Assembly: GCA_035493895.1 (NCBI GenBank) | Contig: DATJHM010000020.1 | Coordinates: 1 to 43,748 of the forward strand | DNA from: DATJHM01 sp035493895 | GTDB lineage: Bacteria; Chloroflexota; Ktedonobacteria; Ktedonobacterales; Ktedonobacteraceae | DNA: 43,748 nucleotides | Reading direction: 5' to 3' | Part shown: piece by piece, positions 1 through 7,871 of the stretch | Layout: each line of letters opens with the position of its first letter | Position numbering within the stretch: position 1 is the stretch's first letter | Made by a program: the position numbers and the translations under genes | Notes under the pieces: model-generated | What the model saw: the letters and a program-made list of their open reading frames with translations, nothing else | Database searches by the model: none | What the model was told of the DNA's origin: nothing

Positions 1-259
1 CAACACCAAATGTTGCTCCGCTCTATCAGTCTCTGGTAAGACTGCCTGGACGCGCTACGTTGCACATCCGGGACTAACGACACCCTGTCATCCTTGCAGT
101 GAGACATGACCGCTGCAAAGGTAGCTCTACATCCCACATAACGAGATCATAGACACTAGCGTACGGTTACCCGTTTTGAGTCCCTTCACACACGCCGATC
201 CTTCCAGGACTCACGCGCCTATTTAGTTGTTAATGTTCAACCTATGTGAAAATTATAAA
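1..259. other. Left-edge stretch without a supported gene
   Basis: I see no gene, RNA or repeat I can name here. The forward frames are full of stops. One reverse frame is open from about 148 to the window edge (about 45 codons), but it has no ribosome binding site or recognisable motif, so it could be chance or the start of a gene cut by the edge. Confidence 0.3.
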
Positions 260-343
260 CTTATTTAAACCAAAAAGTCAACCTTATTTAAACCAAAATA
301 ATCTTGTTGGAAATATTCATCTTAATTTGTTTGTTTAAATAAG
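260..343. promoter_or_regulatory. Three-copy operator-like repeat upstream of the HTH gene
   Basis: The 16-bp word CTTATTTAAACCAAAA occurs at 260-275 and again at 283-298, 23 bp apart. Its 11-bp core returns inverted as GTTTAAATAAG at 333-343. The inverted copy overlaps the predicted -35 box of the next gene, whose product begins with a possible DNA-binding domain. This is the layout expected for an autoregulatory operator; the binding itself is inference. Confidence 0.6.
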
Positions 344-359
344 TGGAAGATGGTAAAAT
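331..359 (+). promoter_or_regulatory. Sigma70-like promoter of the HTH/GNAT-like gene
   Basis: TTGTTT (331-336), a 17-bp spacer and TAAAAT (354-359) lie just upstream of the AGGAG ribosome binding site of the gene starting at 391. The -35 region is shared with the inverted operator copy at 333-343. Confidence 0.55.
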
Positions 360-390
360 GTAGCTAACATTGCAGCAAAGAGGAGTAAAT

Positions 391-1236
391 ATGAGCGAAA
401 ATATGCAACCAACACTGGAACAAGTAAACTTGAATGAATACGTTCCATATAGTGAAGCTTTAGAACTTTTCCAACCACTTGATAAAAATGCATTTTTCTA
501 CCGGGTTAGGAAAAAAGAGATTGCATCTATTGAAGGAGAAACAGAGAGAGACACACGTTATAAGGCCAGTGATGTAGTTACAGTGAGGGATAAACTGAGG
601 AAAAAGAAGTCTCTCAAGAGCAACAAACAGATATTAGAGACAGAGGTAGACTGGCAAAAAATATCTGATCTGCCAGCTATTCTAAAGCTTGATCTGACAG
701 TTTTTAAAGAAAATATTGTAGGAGATATTGGGCTGTACATATCGTGGGAAAGGAAAAATCCTCAAATCACCCTGCTTTCATTTGAGAAGGGCAATCGGGA
801 GAATGTACTTGCTTATATAAGCTTGGTTCCCTTGCCTGAAAAAATCATACTCTCTATTTTGAGAGGAGAAAGAGAAGAACTTTCTATAAGTGCTGATGAA
901 GTTGAGGATTATCAGCGCAAAGGTGGATATGCACTACTTGCAGAAAGTATTGTTGCTCATCCAGATCATCCCGAACAGATTAATCATCTTTTAAGAGAGA
1001 TTCTTAGATTTTGGTGTGAGAGTTATCCAGATCGGTACATAGAGAAAATATATGCGCAAGCTGCAAGCAATACAGGAGACGTTTTGATACAAAAACTCTT
1101 TTTTGCACCTCTCTATGAATTAGCTGATAATGCTCATGTGCTGGATATGAAACGTCCAGGAGCATCAAAGTTTATAAAAAACTTTCAGCAGTGTCTTAAA
1201 GATAAAGAACAAGCTTTAAAAGCGTCTCATGAGTAA
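391..1236 (+). CDS. HTH-like / acetyltransferase-like protein, AT-rich
   Basis: A 281-residue protein. I take ATG 391, preceded by AGGAG at good spacing, over the upstream TTG at 370. Residues about 12-65 (VPYSEALELF, a basic stretch, then RYKASDVVTVRDKL) resemble the MerR/excisionase type of small winged helix, followed by a Lys-rich linker. Residues about 85-260 resemble a GNAT fold: a beta-strand pattern, LAYISLVPLP, and HPDHPEQINHLLREILRFW where an acetyl-CoA-binding region would lie. No catalytic residue can be assigned. The gene is visibly richer in A+T than the rest of the window, which suggests a separate origin. It stands alone with its own promoter and operator-like repeats and ends at a strong terminator, so autoregulation is likely. 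The family assignment is inference from fold pattern only. Confidence 0.75.
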   Translation: MSENMQPTLEQVNLNEYVPYSEALELFQPLDKNAFFYRVRKKEIASIEGETERDTRYKASDVVTVRDKLRKKKSLKSNKQILETEVDWQKISDLPAILKLDLTVFKENIVGDIGLYISWERKNPQITLLSFEKGNRENVLAYISLVPLPEKIILSILRGEREELSISADEVEDYQRKGGYALLAESIVAHPDHPEQINHLLREILRFWCESYPDRYIEKIYAQAASNTGDVLIQKLFFAPLYELADNAHVLDMKRPGASKFIKNFQQCLKDKEQALKASHE

Positions 1237-1247
1237 CAAATCCGTGT

Positions 1248-1282
1248 AAAAAGCACCTGGACATATCATCCAGGTGCTTTTT
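1248..1282. terminator. Bidirectional intrinsic terminator
   Basis: A perfect 14-bp stem (AAAAAGCACCTGGA, 7-nt loop, then its complement) ends in a T run on either strand. It lies between two convergent genes and can serve both. Confidence 0.85.
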
Positions 1283-1295
1283 AGTTCTTACCACT

Positions 1296-1790
1296 TTAAC
1301 TGTTACTAGGACTGCTTTTAAGCAGAGTTAAGATATCATCCAACTTTTTATCTTGCGACTCTGATTTAAGCTCCAAAGAGGTAAAGCGACCATCAAAAGA
1401 AGTGAGACGTTCATCAATAGAACGGATACTCGTTTTCATCTCTCGTATATCTCGCTCTTGTTCCTGTGCAAGTCCCCAGGTTCTAGCTGCAAAATGATCA
1501 CTTGCCTCAAACTTGGCCCTAATTTCATCAGCCTGTTGTTTGGCCTGCTGCTCTATTCGCGCAAGATTTTGATTAACGGTAACGAATTGTTGGGAGAGCG
1601 CTTTTTCCAGCGTATCAAATCTCTGATGCATAGCTTGTCCCTGATCAGAGAGCCGCTTTTTCTGTTCGTCGATTTGTTGCTGCAATATATTAATGCGCTC
1701 ACCAAGTTGTTTTATATCGGAGATATGCCGGGATTGCAAAAGCGACAACGCGCCTTTTAATGTTTCGATTTCCTCTTCTAATGTTGGCAT
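1296..1790 (-). CDS. Coiled-coil protein of unknown function
   Basis: A 164-residue protein starting MPTLEEEIETLKGAL. The ATG at 1790 has GGAGGG just upstream, so the longer reading to 1988 is rejected. The whole chain is charged and alpha-helical with heptad-like spacing (ERINILQQQIDEQKKRL, then RIEQQAKQQADEIRAKF), with no membrane segment, Cys cluster or catalytic motif. It resembles tropomyosin-like or cell-division-accessory coiled coils in composition only; no function is claimed. It is monocistronic, with an extended -10 promoter (TGCTATACT on the minus strand at 1814-1822), and converges on the gene ending at 1236. Confidence 0.75.
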   Translation of the reverse strand: MPTLEEEIETLKGALSLLQSRHISDIKQLGERINILQQQIDEQKKRLSDQGQAMHQRFDTLEKALSQQFVTVNQNLARIEQQAKQQADEIRAKFEASDHFAARTWGLAQEQERDIREMKTSIRSIDERLTSFDGRFTSLELKSESQDKKLDDILTLLKSSPSNS

Positions 1791-1813
1791 ATGACCCTCC
1801 CTGTTCTTTGTAG

Positions 1814-1822
1814 AGTATAGCA
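1814..1822 (-). promoter_or_regulatory. Extended -10 promoter of the coiled-coil gene
   Basis: Reads TGCTATACT on the minus strand, 23 bases upstream of the start codon at 1790. No good -35 box is visible, so the TG extension probably compensates. The same nine bases recur upstream of other genes in the window. Confidence 0.5.
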
Positions 1823-1838
1823 TACTTTTCTTGAAAAT

Positions 1839-1889
1839 GAGCACAAAAAGAGACCTGGATAGTACAAACCCAGGTCTCTTTTTGTGCTC
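1839..1889. terminator. Long perfect inverted repeat, probable bidirectional terminator
   Basis: Two perfectly complementary 20-base arms (1839-1858 and 1870-1889) flank an 11-base loop. Each arm contains five consecutive A or T. The repeat lies between the divergent coiled-coil and MBL-fold genes, not after a gene, so it may insulate the two promoters or be the remnant of another element. Confidence 0.6.
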
Positions 1890-1894
1890 ATAAA

Positions 1895-1936
1895 TTGCCG
1901 TCAAAAATCCTTCATTTGACGGCAGTTTGACGGCAA
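1895..1936. repeat. TTTGACGGCA repeat cluster, possible operator
   Basis: TTGCCGTCAAA at 1895-1905 is repeated inverted as TTTGACGGCAA at 1926-1936, with a third copy TTTGACGGCA at 1915-1924. The cluster sits about 90 bp upstream of the MBL-gene promoter. It looks like a protein-binding site array; no regulator can be named. Confidence 0.5.
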
Positions 1937-2021
1937 AAGTGTTGAATAACATGATACGAGGTGGACAAAATCCCTTCTTTGGGAGCATCAGACCAGGCTG
2001 TGTGGTGCTTTGTGAACGCTC

Positions 2022-2051
2022 TTGCTAGAACACATATCCTTATGGTACAAT
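2022..2051 (+). promoter_or_regulatory. Promoter of the MBL-fold gene
   Basis: TTGCTA (2022-2027), an 18-bp spacer and TACAAT (2046-2051). The predicted transcript would begin at about 2057, right at the hairpin of 2056-2086. Confidence 0.5.
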
Positions 2052-2055
2052 ACAA

Positions 2056-2086
2056 TTCGGGCGAGGACGGATGGTCCCCGCCCGAA
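2056..2086 (+). promoter_or_regulatory. 5' UTR hairpin of the MBL-fold gene
   Basis: TTCGGGCG (2056-2063) pairs with CGCCCGAA (2079-2086). It would form the very 5' end of the mRNA. Stem-loops at this position often protect messages from 5'-end decay; that role is inference. Confidence 0.45.
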
Positions 2087-2111
2087 CTTATGCTAAGAAA
2101 AGTAAAGTACC

Positions 2112-2753
2112 ATGGAAATAACCTGGCTTGGCCACGCCTGTTTCCAATTACGTGGCAAAAACGCAACGTTAATCACCGATCCATTCACTCCTCAGCAAGG
2201 GGATGCGGCCCCTCTGGGTAAAGCCTCTATCGTCACAATCAGCCATAACCATCCCAGTCATAACAATGCGGGTGGTGTGAGTGGAGATCCGCGTGTCGTT
2301 CGTGGTCCCGGTGAATATGAAATTAGCGATGTACTGATCACAGGGGTTGCTGCTTATCATGACGACAAGCATGGGCAAGAACGTGGGCGCAACACGATCT
2401 ACGTTATTCACATGGACGATATTGTGATATGTCATCTGGGAGATCTTGGCCATACGTTGCAAGAGAACCAATTAGAAGAAGCTGCCGATGCCGATGTGTT
2501 ATTTGTGCCGATCGGTGGTGGTAGTACCATTAATGCAACGCAGGCCGCTGAGGTTATCAGTCAGGTGGAGCCACGCATTGTCATTCCGATGCATTATAAC
2601 GTTGTGCCAGGAGAGGGCGTGAACGCGCTCGATAAGTTTTGTCGAGAGATGAGCGTCGAAGGGGTTGTGCCACAGATCAAGTTGAATGTGACGCGTAATA
2701 ATTTGCCTGCTGAGATGCAGGTCGTCATTTTAGCTCCTAAAGGGTCTGTTTAA
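2112..2753 (+). CDS. Metallo-beta-lactamase-fold hydrolase
   Basis: A 213-residue protein of the MBL superfamily, small UlaG-like / Lactamase_B_3 branch. It opens MEITWLGHACFQLRG, the usual start of this branch. The metal-binding motif reads SHNHPSHNN (residues about 44-52), so the canonical HxHxDH has Ser in place of Asp. Later family features are LITGVAAYHDD, VICHLGDLGH (residues about 101-110, the second His-Asp region), VPIGGG and IPMHYN near the C-terminus. Hydrolases of this branch usually act on phosphodiester or lactone substrates; the substrate here is unknown. The ribosome binding site is weak (AAAG before ATG 2112). The gene precedes pyrG by 57 bp and may be cotranscribed with it. 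Confidence 0.85.
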   Translation: MEITWLGHACFQLRGKNATLITDPFTPQQGDAAPLGKASIVTISHNHPSHNNAGGVSGDPRVVRGPGEYEISDVLITGVAAYHDDKHGQERGRNTIYVIHMDDIVICHLGDLGHTLQENQLEEAADADVLFVPIGGGSTINATQAAEVISQVEPRIVIPMHYNVVPGEGVNALDKFCREMSVEGVVPQIKLNVTRNNLPAEMQVVILAPKGSV

Positions 2754-2810
2754 CGGGAGAGCGGTGTTTCCGCGCACATGCAAAGGCTCCGGGCTATGGA
2801 GGATTTTTGA

Positions 2811-4496
2811 ATGTCGAAGTTTATTTTTGTCACGGGTGGCGTGGCATCGTCGGTCGGTAAAGGGATCAGCGTTGCCTCGCTAGGACGTCTCCTCAAAAAT
2901 CGCGGAGTCTCCGTCTCTCTTATGAAGTTAGATCCCTATATTAATGTCGATCCCGGAACGATGTCTCCGTACCAGCATGGCGAAGTTTTTGTGACGGAGG
3001 ATGGTGCGGAAACCGACCTTGACCTCGGTCACTATGAGCGTTTTACTGATGAGTTCGCTTATCAGGTTAATAATGTAACGACCGGGCAGGTCTATAATGC
3101 GGTCATTGGCAAAGAGCGCCGGGGCGAGTATCTTGGTGGCACGATCCAGGTCATTCCCCATATTACGAATGAAATTAAGGATCGTATTCATGCCGTCGCT
3201 CGTCGCTCTGATGCCGATGTTGTGATTGTCGAGGTTGGTGGCACGGTTGGCGATATCGAGGGCGAGCCCTATCTTGAGGCGATCCGCCAGATGCGCAAAG
3301 ACGTTGGTCGCCACAATGTGCTGTATATGCACGTTACGCTGCTGCCTTATATCGGGGCTTCTAAAGAGCTGAAAACGAAGCCAACGCAGCATAGCGTTAA
3401 AGAACTTCTGCGCGTCGGTATCCAGCCCGATGTCATTTTGTGCCGTTCCGATTATCCGGTCTCCGATGAGATCCGCGAGAAGGTTGCCCTCTTCTGTAAT
3501 ATTGAGGCGCAAGCGGTGATTCCTCTGGTGACTGCCGATACCATCTATGAGGTGCCGCTGGTGCTTGAGGAGGCTGGCCTTGGCGAGTTTCTGGTACAGG
3601 AGCTTGCTCTGAAGCGTCAGGAACCACAGATGCAGGAGTGGCATAGCCTGGTAGCGCAGATTAAATCGCCTCGTCCTGAATTGACTGTGGGTCTGGTGGG
3701 GAAGTATGTTGAGTTGCACGATGCGTACCTCTCAGTGGCTGAATCGCTCAATCATGCTGGCTGGTTCCACGATGTCGATGTACGCATTAAGTGGATCAAC
3801 TCGGAGGCCCTGGAAAAGATGGGGGATGGCTATACGGAGGTGTTGGAGGATGTTGCGGGCATCGTGGTGCCAGGTGGTTTTGGCCATCGCGGTATTGAGG
3901 GGAAGATCAGAGCCGCCAATTTTGCCCGGCGCAATGATATTCCTTACCTTGGTCTTTGCCTGGGGATGCAGATCGCGGTCATTGAGTTTGCCCGTAATGT
4001 GCTTGGTCTACCCGAAGCGAACAGCAGCGAATTCGATCCACAAACCCCTCATCCCGTGATCGATTTGATGTTGACGCAGCGTCAGATTGCTGATAAGGGT
4101 GGCACGATGCGCCTGGGGAGCTGGGTTTGCTGTCTGACGCCCGGCACAAAAGCGTATCAGGCGTACAAAGAGCCGATTGTCTTTGAGCGCCATCGTCATC
4201 GCTATGAGTTCAATAATGAGTTCCGTAAACGTATGGAGTCTCAAGGTCTGGTTGTCAGTGGTCGCTCGGCCGATAACAGCCTCGTCGAGATTGTGGAGCT
4301 TGCCAATCATCCCTGGTTTGTCGGCTCGCAGTTCCATCCCGAATTCAAGAGCCGTCCCACGCATCCACATCCACTGTTTCGCGATTTTATTGGTGCATGT
4401 GTGCGCTCGGCTGAGGAACGTGAACTGGCCCGTAAGGGATCATCATTTGAATTAGAAACAAGTACGGTGTTGCCAGAGTCCCGCATTGAGATGTAA
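2811..4496 (+). CDS. pyrG: CTP synthase
   Basis: Converts UTP, ATP and glutamine to CTP, the last step of pyrimidine nucleotide synthesis, in the cytoplasm. The 561-residue length is normal for the family. The N-terminal synthetase domain begins KFIFVTGGVASSVGKG (P-loop-like) and continues with MKLDPYINVDPGTMSPYQHGE and DGAETDLDLGHYERF, all hallmark sequences. The C-terminal class I glutaminase domain has the nucleophile in GLCLGMQ (Cys about residue 383) and the His-Glu pair in QFHPEF. ATG 2811 is preceded by GGAGG. The stop lies only six bases before the next gene, indicating coupling. Confidence 0.98.
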   Translation: MSKFIFVTGGVASSVGKGISVASLGRLLKNRGVSVSLMKLDPYINVDPGTMSPYQHGEVFVTEDGAETDLDLGHYERFTDEFAYQVNNVTTGQVYNAVIGKERRGEYLGGTIQVIPHITNEIKDRIHAVARRSDADVVIVEVGGTVGDIEGEPYLEAIRQMRKDVGRHNVLYMHVTLLPYIGASKELKTKPTQHSVKELLRVGIQPDVILCRSDYPVSDEIREKVALFCNIEAQAVIPLVTADTIYEVPLVLEEAGLGEFLVQELALKRQEPQMQEWHSLVAQIKSPRPELTVGLVGKYVELHDAYLSVAESLNHAGWFHDVDVRIKWINSEALEKMGDGYTEVLEDVAGIVVPGGFGHRGIEGKIRAANFARRNDIPYLGLCLGMQIAVIEFARNVLGLPEANSSEFDPQTPHPVIDLMLTQRQIADKGGTMRLGSWVCCLTPGTKAYQAYKEPIVFERHRHRYEFNNEFRKRMESQGLVVSGRSADNSLVEIVELANHPWFVGSQFHPEFKSRPTHPHPLFRDFIGACVRSAEERELARKGSSFELETSTVLPESRIEM

Positions 4497-4502
4497 GGAA
4501 CT

Positions 4503-5819
4503 ATGTTGTACTTGAGTCAACTACTCGGCTCTCCTGTGGATGACCCACAGGATGAGCGGCTGGGTAGAATAATTGATGTTCTGGCGCTGAGTGGACAGGT
4601 TGGGCGTAGTGAACCGACGTTCCCCAGTGCTTTTCTTGTTGAGGGCGAAGGTGATCTTCTCTTGCGGCTCCCGCTCTCGGTTCTGGAACTGCATGAAGAC
4701 GAGTTTCGCCTGTGTATTTCTCGTGCACAGCTTTCCTCATTGCCATCCAGTCCCCTTCCCGGTGAGCAAGAGATCCGCCTTGCGCGCGATGTGCTGGATA
4801 AACAGGCGATCGATCTGGCGCGTAAAAAAACGGTCCGCGTGAATGATGTCTGCTTCGGCGATAATTTGCAGATCCTCGGCATTGATAATAGCACGCTTGG
4901 ACTTGTGCGCCGTCTGGCCCCTGCCTGGCTACTTGGTGGCAAAGGGCGTGAGAGCACAACGGCGTTCATTCCCTGGGAACGTATCGAGCTGATCGATACG
5001 CAGCCGTCTGCTGATGATCTCGAAGAGACGCAAGAGCCAGCTCCAGCTTCTGCTGAACAGAGCGTTCGTAACCCGACTGGTCACCTGGGCGAATTGCTCT
5101 ATCCCGCAGATATTGCCGAAATTGTGCAGCAGCTTACTCCCGGTCAGGGCGCGCGTATCATTGAGAGCCTGGACGATGAGACGGCAGCCGATACGATGGA
5201 AGAGGTGGCTACTGAGCGTCAACGCCTGATCCTTGAGAAGCTTTCTCCGGAACGTGCAGCCTCGATCTTACGCGCGATGGGACCCGACGAGATCGCCGAC
5301 CTGCTGGCTCAGATGCCCGAGGAGCGTGCTCAAGAGTTGCTGCGCTTCATGAATCCGCAAGATTCAGAGGATGTGCAGGAATTGCTGGAGTATGAAGCTG
5401 ATACCGCCGGGGGGCTAATGACTACTGACTACATCGTGCTTAATCAAACCCGCTCAGCTCGTGAAGCATTGGAAGTGGTACGTCGCGAGATTCAGGAAAA
5501 TGATTTGCGTGCCGCTTATGTTTACTGTGTGCATGATGAGAGTTGTGATGATTGTCAGGTGCTCGGCGCGCTCTCACTCTGGGATCTGCTGGTTGCGCCC
5601 CCGGAGAAGCCTTTGCAGGACCTGATGGAGCCGGACGTGATCTCTGTATTGCCAGACACACCGGCCCGTGCTGTGGCAGAGAAGATCGCGAAATATAATC
5701 TTCTCGCCGTCCCGGTGGTGAGCGCCGATGGCATCCTTCAGGGCGTGGTCACGATCGATGACGCTATTGATGTGCTATTGCCGGATGACAGGAAGCGCAA
5801 GCGCAACAGAATGTTCTGA
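4503..5819 (+). CDS. PRC-like / MgtE N-terminal / CBS-pair protein, no channel domain
   Basis: A soluble 438-residue protein. Residues about 1-160 contain two PRC-barrel-like segments (LGSPVDDPQDERLGRIIDV and a second around GIDNSTLGLVRRL). Residues about 190-310 form the helical MgtE N-terminal domain (LLYPADIAEIVQQLTP, LSPERAASILRAMGPDEIADLL, MPEERAQELL, then TAGGLMTTDYIVL). Residues about 325-430 form a CBS pair ending DDAIDVLLPDD. The MgtE membrane channel is absent. In channel proteins these domains sense Mg2+ or nucleotides and gate the pore; here they may act as a free regulator. In other bacteria similar proteins sit beside Nramp-type transporters, but none is present here. The gene follows pyrG by six bases, so it is probably cotranscribed. 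Confidence 0.85.
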   Translation: MLYLSQLLGSPVDDPQDERLGRIIDVLALSGQVGRSEPTFPSAFLVEGEGDLLLRLPLSVLELHEDEFRLCISRAQLSSLPSSPLPGEQEIRLARDVLDKQAIDLARKKTVRVNDVCFGDNLQILGIDNSTLGLVRRLAPAWLLGGKGRESTTAFIPWERIELIDTQPSADDLEETQEPAPASAEQSVRNPTGHLGELLYPADIAEIVQQLTPGQGARIIESLDDETAADTMEEVATERQRLILEKLSPERAASILRAMGPDEIADLLAQMPEERAQELLRFMNPQDSEDVQELLEYEADTAGGLMTTDYIVLNQTRSAREALEVVRREIQENDLRAAYVYCVHDESCDDCQVLGALSLWDLLVAPPEKPLQDLMEPDVISVLPDTPARAVAEKIAKYNLLAVPVVSADGILQGVVTIDDAIDVLLPDDRKRKRNRMF

Positions 5820-5847
5820 TGAGCTTTGGCGGAGATGAACCCCGCCT

Positions 5848-6588
5848 CTACACGTTTCCGGGCATATTGTATGAGAGTGCCGCATCCAACGTTTCAATAA
5901 CCTGTAAGATATCCTGGCAGACATCATCCATGACCTGGGGAAGCCAATCTTCCGGTCGTGGATCATCTGCCACGATGCTCGAATCGTCTTCTTCGCTGTT
6001 CTGTGCGATCTGCTTTTGCCGCTCACGCAAGCGACGCGCGTACTCCTCTAATCCCTCATGCAAGCCATGCATGCCTGCTGGATGCCAGATAGGCAGCTCT
6101 ACACGTTGCTGTAGTGTCAGAGCGTCAGCTTGCAAGCGTCCCTCGTGAAGAACCATAGTGACGCCTGGGCGTGTCTCGTTGGTGCGTCGGCTGTGCTCAC
6201 TGGCGTGAAGTCGTAGCGTCTGGGTGAGTGTGAGCAACATCTCTTCTGTAATGGAGATACCGTTCAATGGCAGCACATACGAGAGATCGATAACCAGCGG
6301 GGGGACGGCGTGTGTATGCAGGTGCAGGCAGTTCTGATCGGGCTCGTGGAAAAAATCGCAGATCCCTGCTGGCCCTTCAATAGACAGGGCGGTATCCAAC
6401 GTACTCCAGCCGAATGAAACAGTACAGGCGCAGCGTTGTTCTGCCTCCTCACAGCTGCCAGTGTGGCAGGTACAGGCGAATTCTCTCTCCAGTGAACGGG
6501 CGTTTTGCCAGTGTTCAGGATGGGCCACAAGGGCGTTGCTTGCCGCCGATTTCAGGAATAGTCCGGCGACTTCTTCATATGTTAACAC
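5848..6588 (-). CDS. Cys/His-rich protein of unknown function
   Basis: A 246-residue protein with no family I recognise. The GTG start at 6588 is supported by AGGAG eight bases upstream. Residues about 38-55 contain a Cys cluster (CTCHTGSCEEAEQRCAC), which could bind a metal or form disulfides, followed by a His-containing stretch (CLHLHTHAVPPLVIDLSYVLPLNG). The C-terminal half is acidic and helical (LHEGLEEYARRLRERQKQIA, then DDSSIVADDPRPEDWLPQV). There is no signal peptide or membrane segment. It converges on the MgtE-N/CBS gene with 28 bases between the stops, which contain a short GGCGG/CCGCC hairpin. Confidence 0.7.
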   Translation of the reverse strand: MLTYEEVAGLFLKSAASNALVAHPEHWQNARSLEREFACTCHTGSCEEAEQRCACTVSFGWSTLDTALSIEGPAGICDFFHEPDQNCLHLHTHAVPPLVIDLSYVLPLNGISITEEMLLTLTQTLRLHASEHSRRTNETRPGVTMVLHEGRLQADALTLQQRVELPIWHPAGMHGLHEGLEEYARRLRERQKQIAQNSEEDDSSIVADDPRPEDWLPQVMDDVCQDILQVIETLDAALSYNMPGNV

Positions 6589-6904
6589 TGTATTGCTCCT
6601 TTGGCCTGTTTTTCAGGAACAGAGACAGGGCAATGGACATATCCCTGGCGGCTTCTCCTGGTGGAAGGCATTTTTAAGATCGGCTAGATATGTTTTCAGG
6701 TGCGTTTTAGACGTAATTTATATAATAACGATGTGCGTGAGATGTGTCAATATAACTGTGGTGATATCTTACTCGTTGGAACAGAGCTGATCTCAATGAA
6801 GGAGAGCACTGCCCGGGGGAGGTGACATCCCGGCCCAGGTTCGAGGAGCAACAAGAGAATGAGGAGTATGCCTGTTGCTCCTCTCTTACCAGGGATAGCA
6901 CCTA
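6589..6904. other. Intergenic stretch between greA and the Cys-rich gene
   Basis: No gene is supported. It holds the downstream region of greA, including an 11-bp inverted repeat (6843-6853 with 6873-6883) that lacks a clear T run, and presumably the promoter of the Cys-rich gene. Confidence 0.5.
6843..6883 (-). terminator. Possible greA terminator hairpin
   Basis: GAGGAGCAACA (6843-6853) pairs perfectly with TGTTGCTCCTC (6873-6883) across a 19-base loop, 22 bases past the greA stop. There is no strong T tract, so termination may be weak or Rho-assisted. Confidence 0.45.
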
Positions 6905-7426
6905 TTAAAACATAGAGCTAATAGAGAGAATAGTATATTTTGTTACACCACCAGGAGTAGAGACATTAATCTCGTCTCCTTCCTTGTGCCCCAGCAAAGC
7001 CTTGCCGACTGGCGATTGATCAGAAATCCGACCTGCTTTTGGATCAGCTTCAAATGTTTCCACCAGTTTGAAGGTACGCTTTGCTCCACTTTCACTTTCG
7101 ACATCAATCTGAGTGCCAATGCGTACCGTTAAAGGGCCTGCATCTTGTGCATGCATGTCTGGCGTCATGACTTCCGCGACGGCTAACAGGCGTTCCAGGT
7201 CCTGGATTTTCCCCTCAACCATTGCCTGTTCGTTCTTCGCGTCCTCATAAGCACTACTTTCGCTGATATCACCTGCCTCTTTCGCTTCGTGAATGTAGTC
7301 AGCGACCTCTTTACGCTTGATGTTGCGCAAATAGTCTAGTTGCTCGCGCATTTTCGCGAAGCCTTCTGGAGTCAGACGATATACCTTGCGGTCAGACCGT
7401 GCATCACTCTGTCCACCAATACTCAT
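6905..7426 (-). CDS. greA: Transcription elongation factor GreA
   Basis: Binds the RNA polymerase secondary channel and stimulates cleavage of backtracked transcripts. The 173 residues are slightly longer than the usual 158 because of an N-terminal extension (MSIGGQSDARSDRKVYRL). The coiled-coil N-domain (residues about 15-90) carries the acidic tip GDISESSAYEDAKNEQ, with Asp and Glu where the catalytic tip residues lie. The C-terminal FKBP-like globular domain includes GRISDQSPVGKALLGHKEGDEI. ATG 7426 is preceded by GGAGG. The gene is monocistronic. Confidence 0.95.
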   Translation of the reverse strand: MSIGGQSDARSDRKVYRLTPEGFAKMREQLDYLRNIKRKEVADYIHEAKEAGDISESSAYEDAKNEQAMVEGKIQDLERLLAVAEVMTPDMHAQDAGPLTVRIGTQIDVESESGAKRTFKLVETFEADPKAGRISDQSPVGKALLGHKEGDEINVSTPGGVTKYTILSISSMF

Positions 7427-7871
7427 AGTAAAAACTCCTCCTGGTAATAAGGCTCTCGACCTATGATTGGCCTCTTCCAGATATCCACCTCATGCCTTTG
7501 TTCGCTCCGCTGGCGTGCTGCATGCTTCATCTCTTTTTTTTCCACATGATTATGACATCATAAAGAGTTACTCTGAAGTAAACGTCCTATTGCACATCCA
7601 TTGGCCTTCCCTTTGTTTTCTGGAAAAGAGGATGAATACCTTGCAGCATGTCTGAAGGCTCCTACTGGTAATCTTCTTCTCAAGTTTTTTTGAGGCGGAT
7701 ATTTCCCTGCGCAGCCGGTGATTGCATTGCGCAGGGGTTCAACACACATGAGGGAGATTATACGTTGTGATTCTCAAGACGTCAAGTGATTTTCGCCCGA
7801 ATTTTTCTTTATTTTATGCAATCTTATGCATTTGCTCCCTCGATTGCTTCTATGCCGTTTCTTTCCTGTGA
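7427..7871. other. 445-bp intergenic region
   Basis: No gene is supported. It contains the greA promoter region and one inverted repeat, CCCTGCGCA (7705-7713) with TGCGCAGGG (7728-7736), a possible terminator for the gene ending at 7872 or a binding site. The remainder is unremarkable. Confidence 0.4.

Noticed and set aside
1..148. Reverse-strand open frame running off the left edge
   Set aside because: About 45 codons, no ribosome binding site, no motif; too short to support a gene at an edge.
2928..3719. Long minus-strand ORF inside pyrG
   Set aside because: It is the antisense shadow of a well-conserved CTP synthase.
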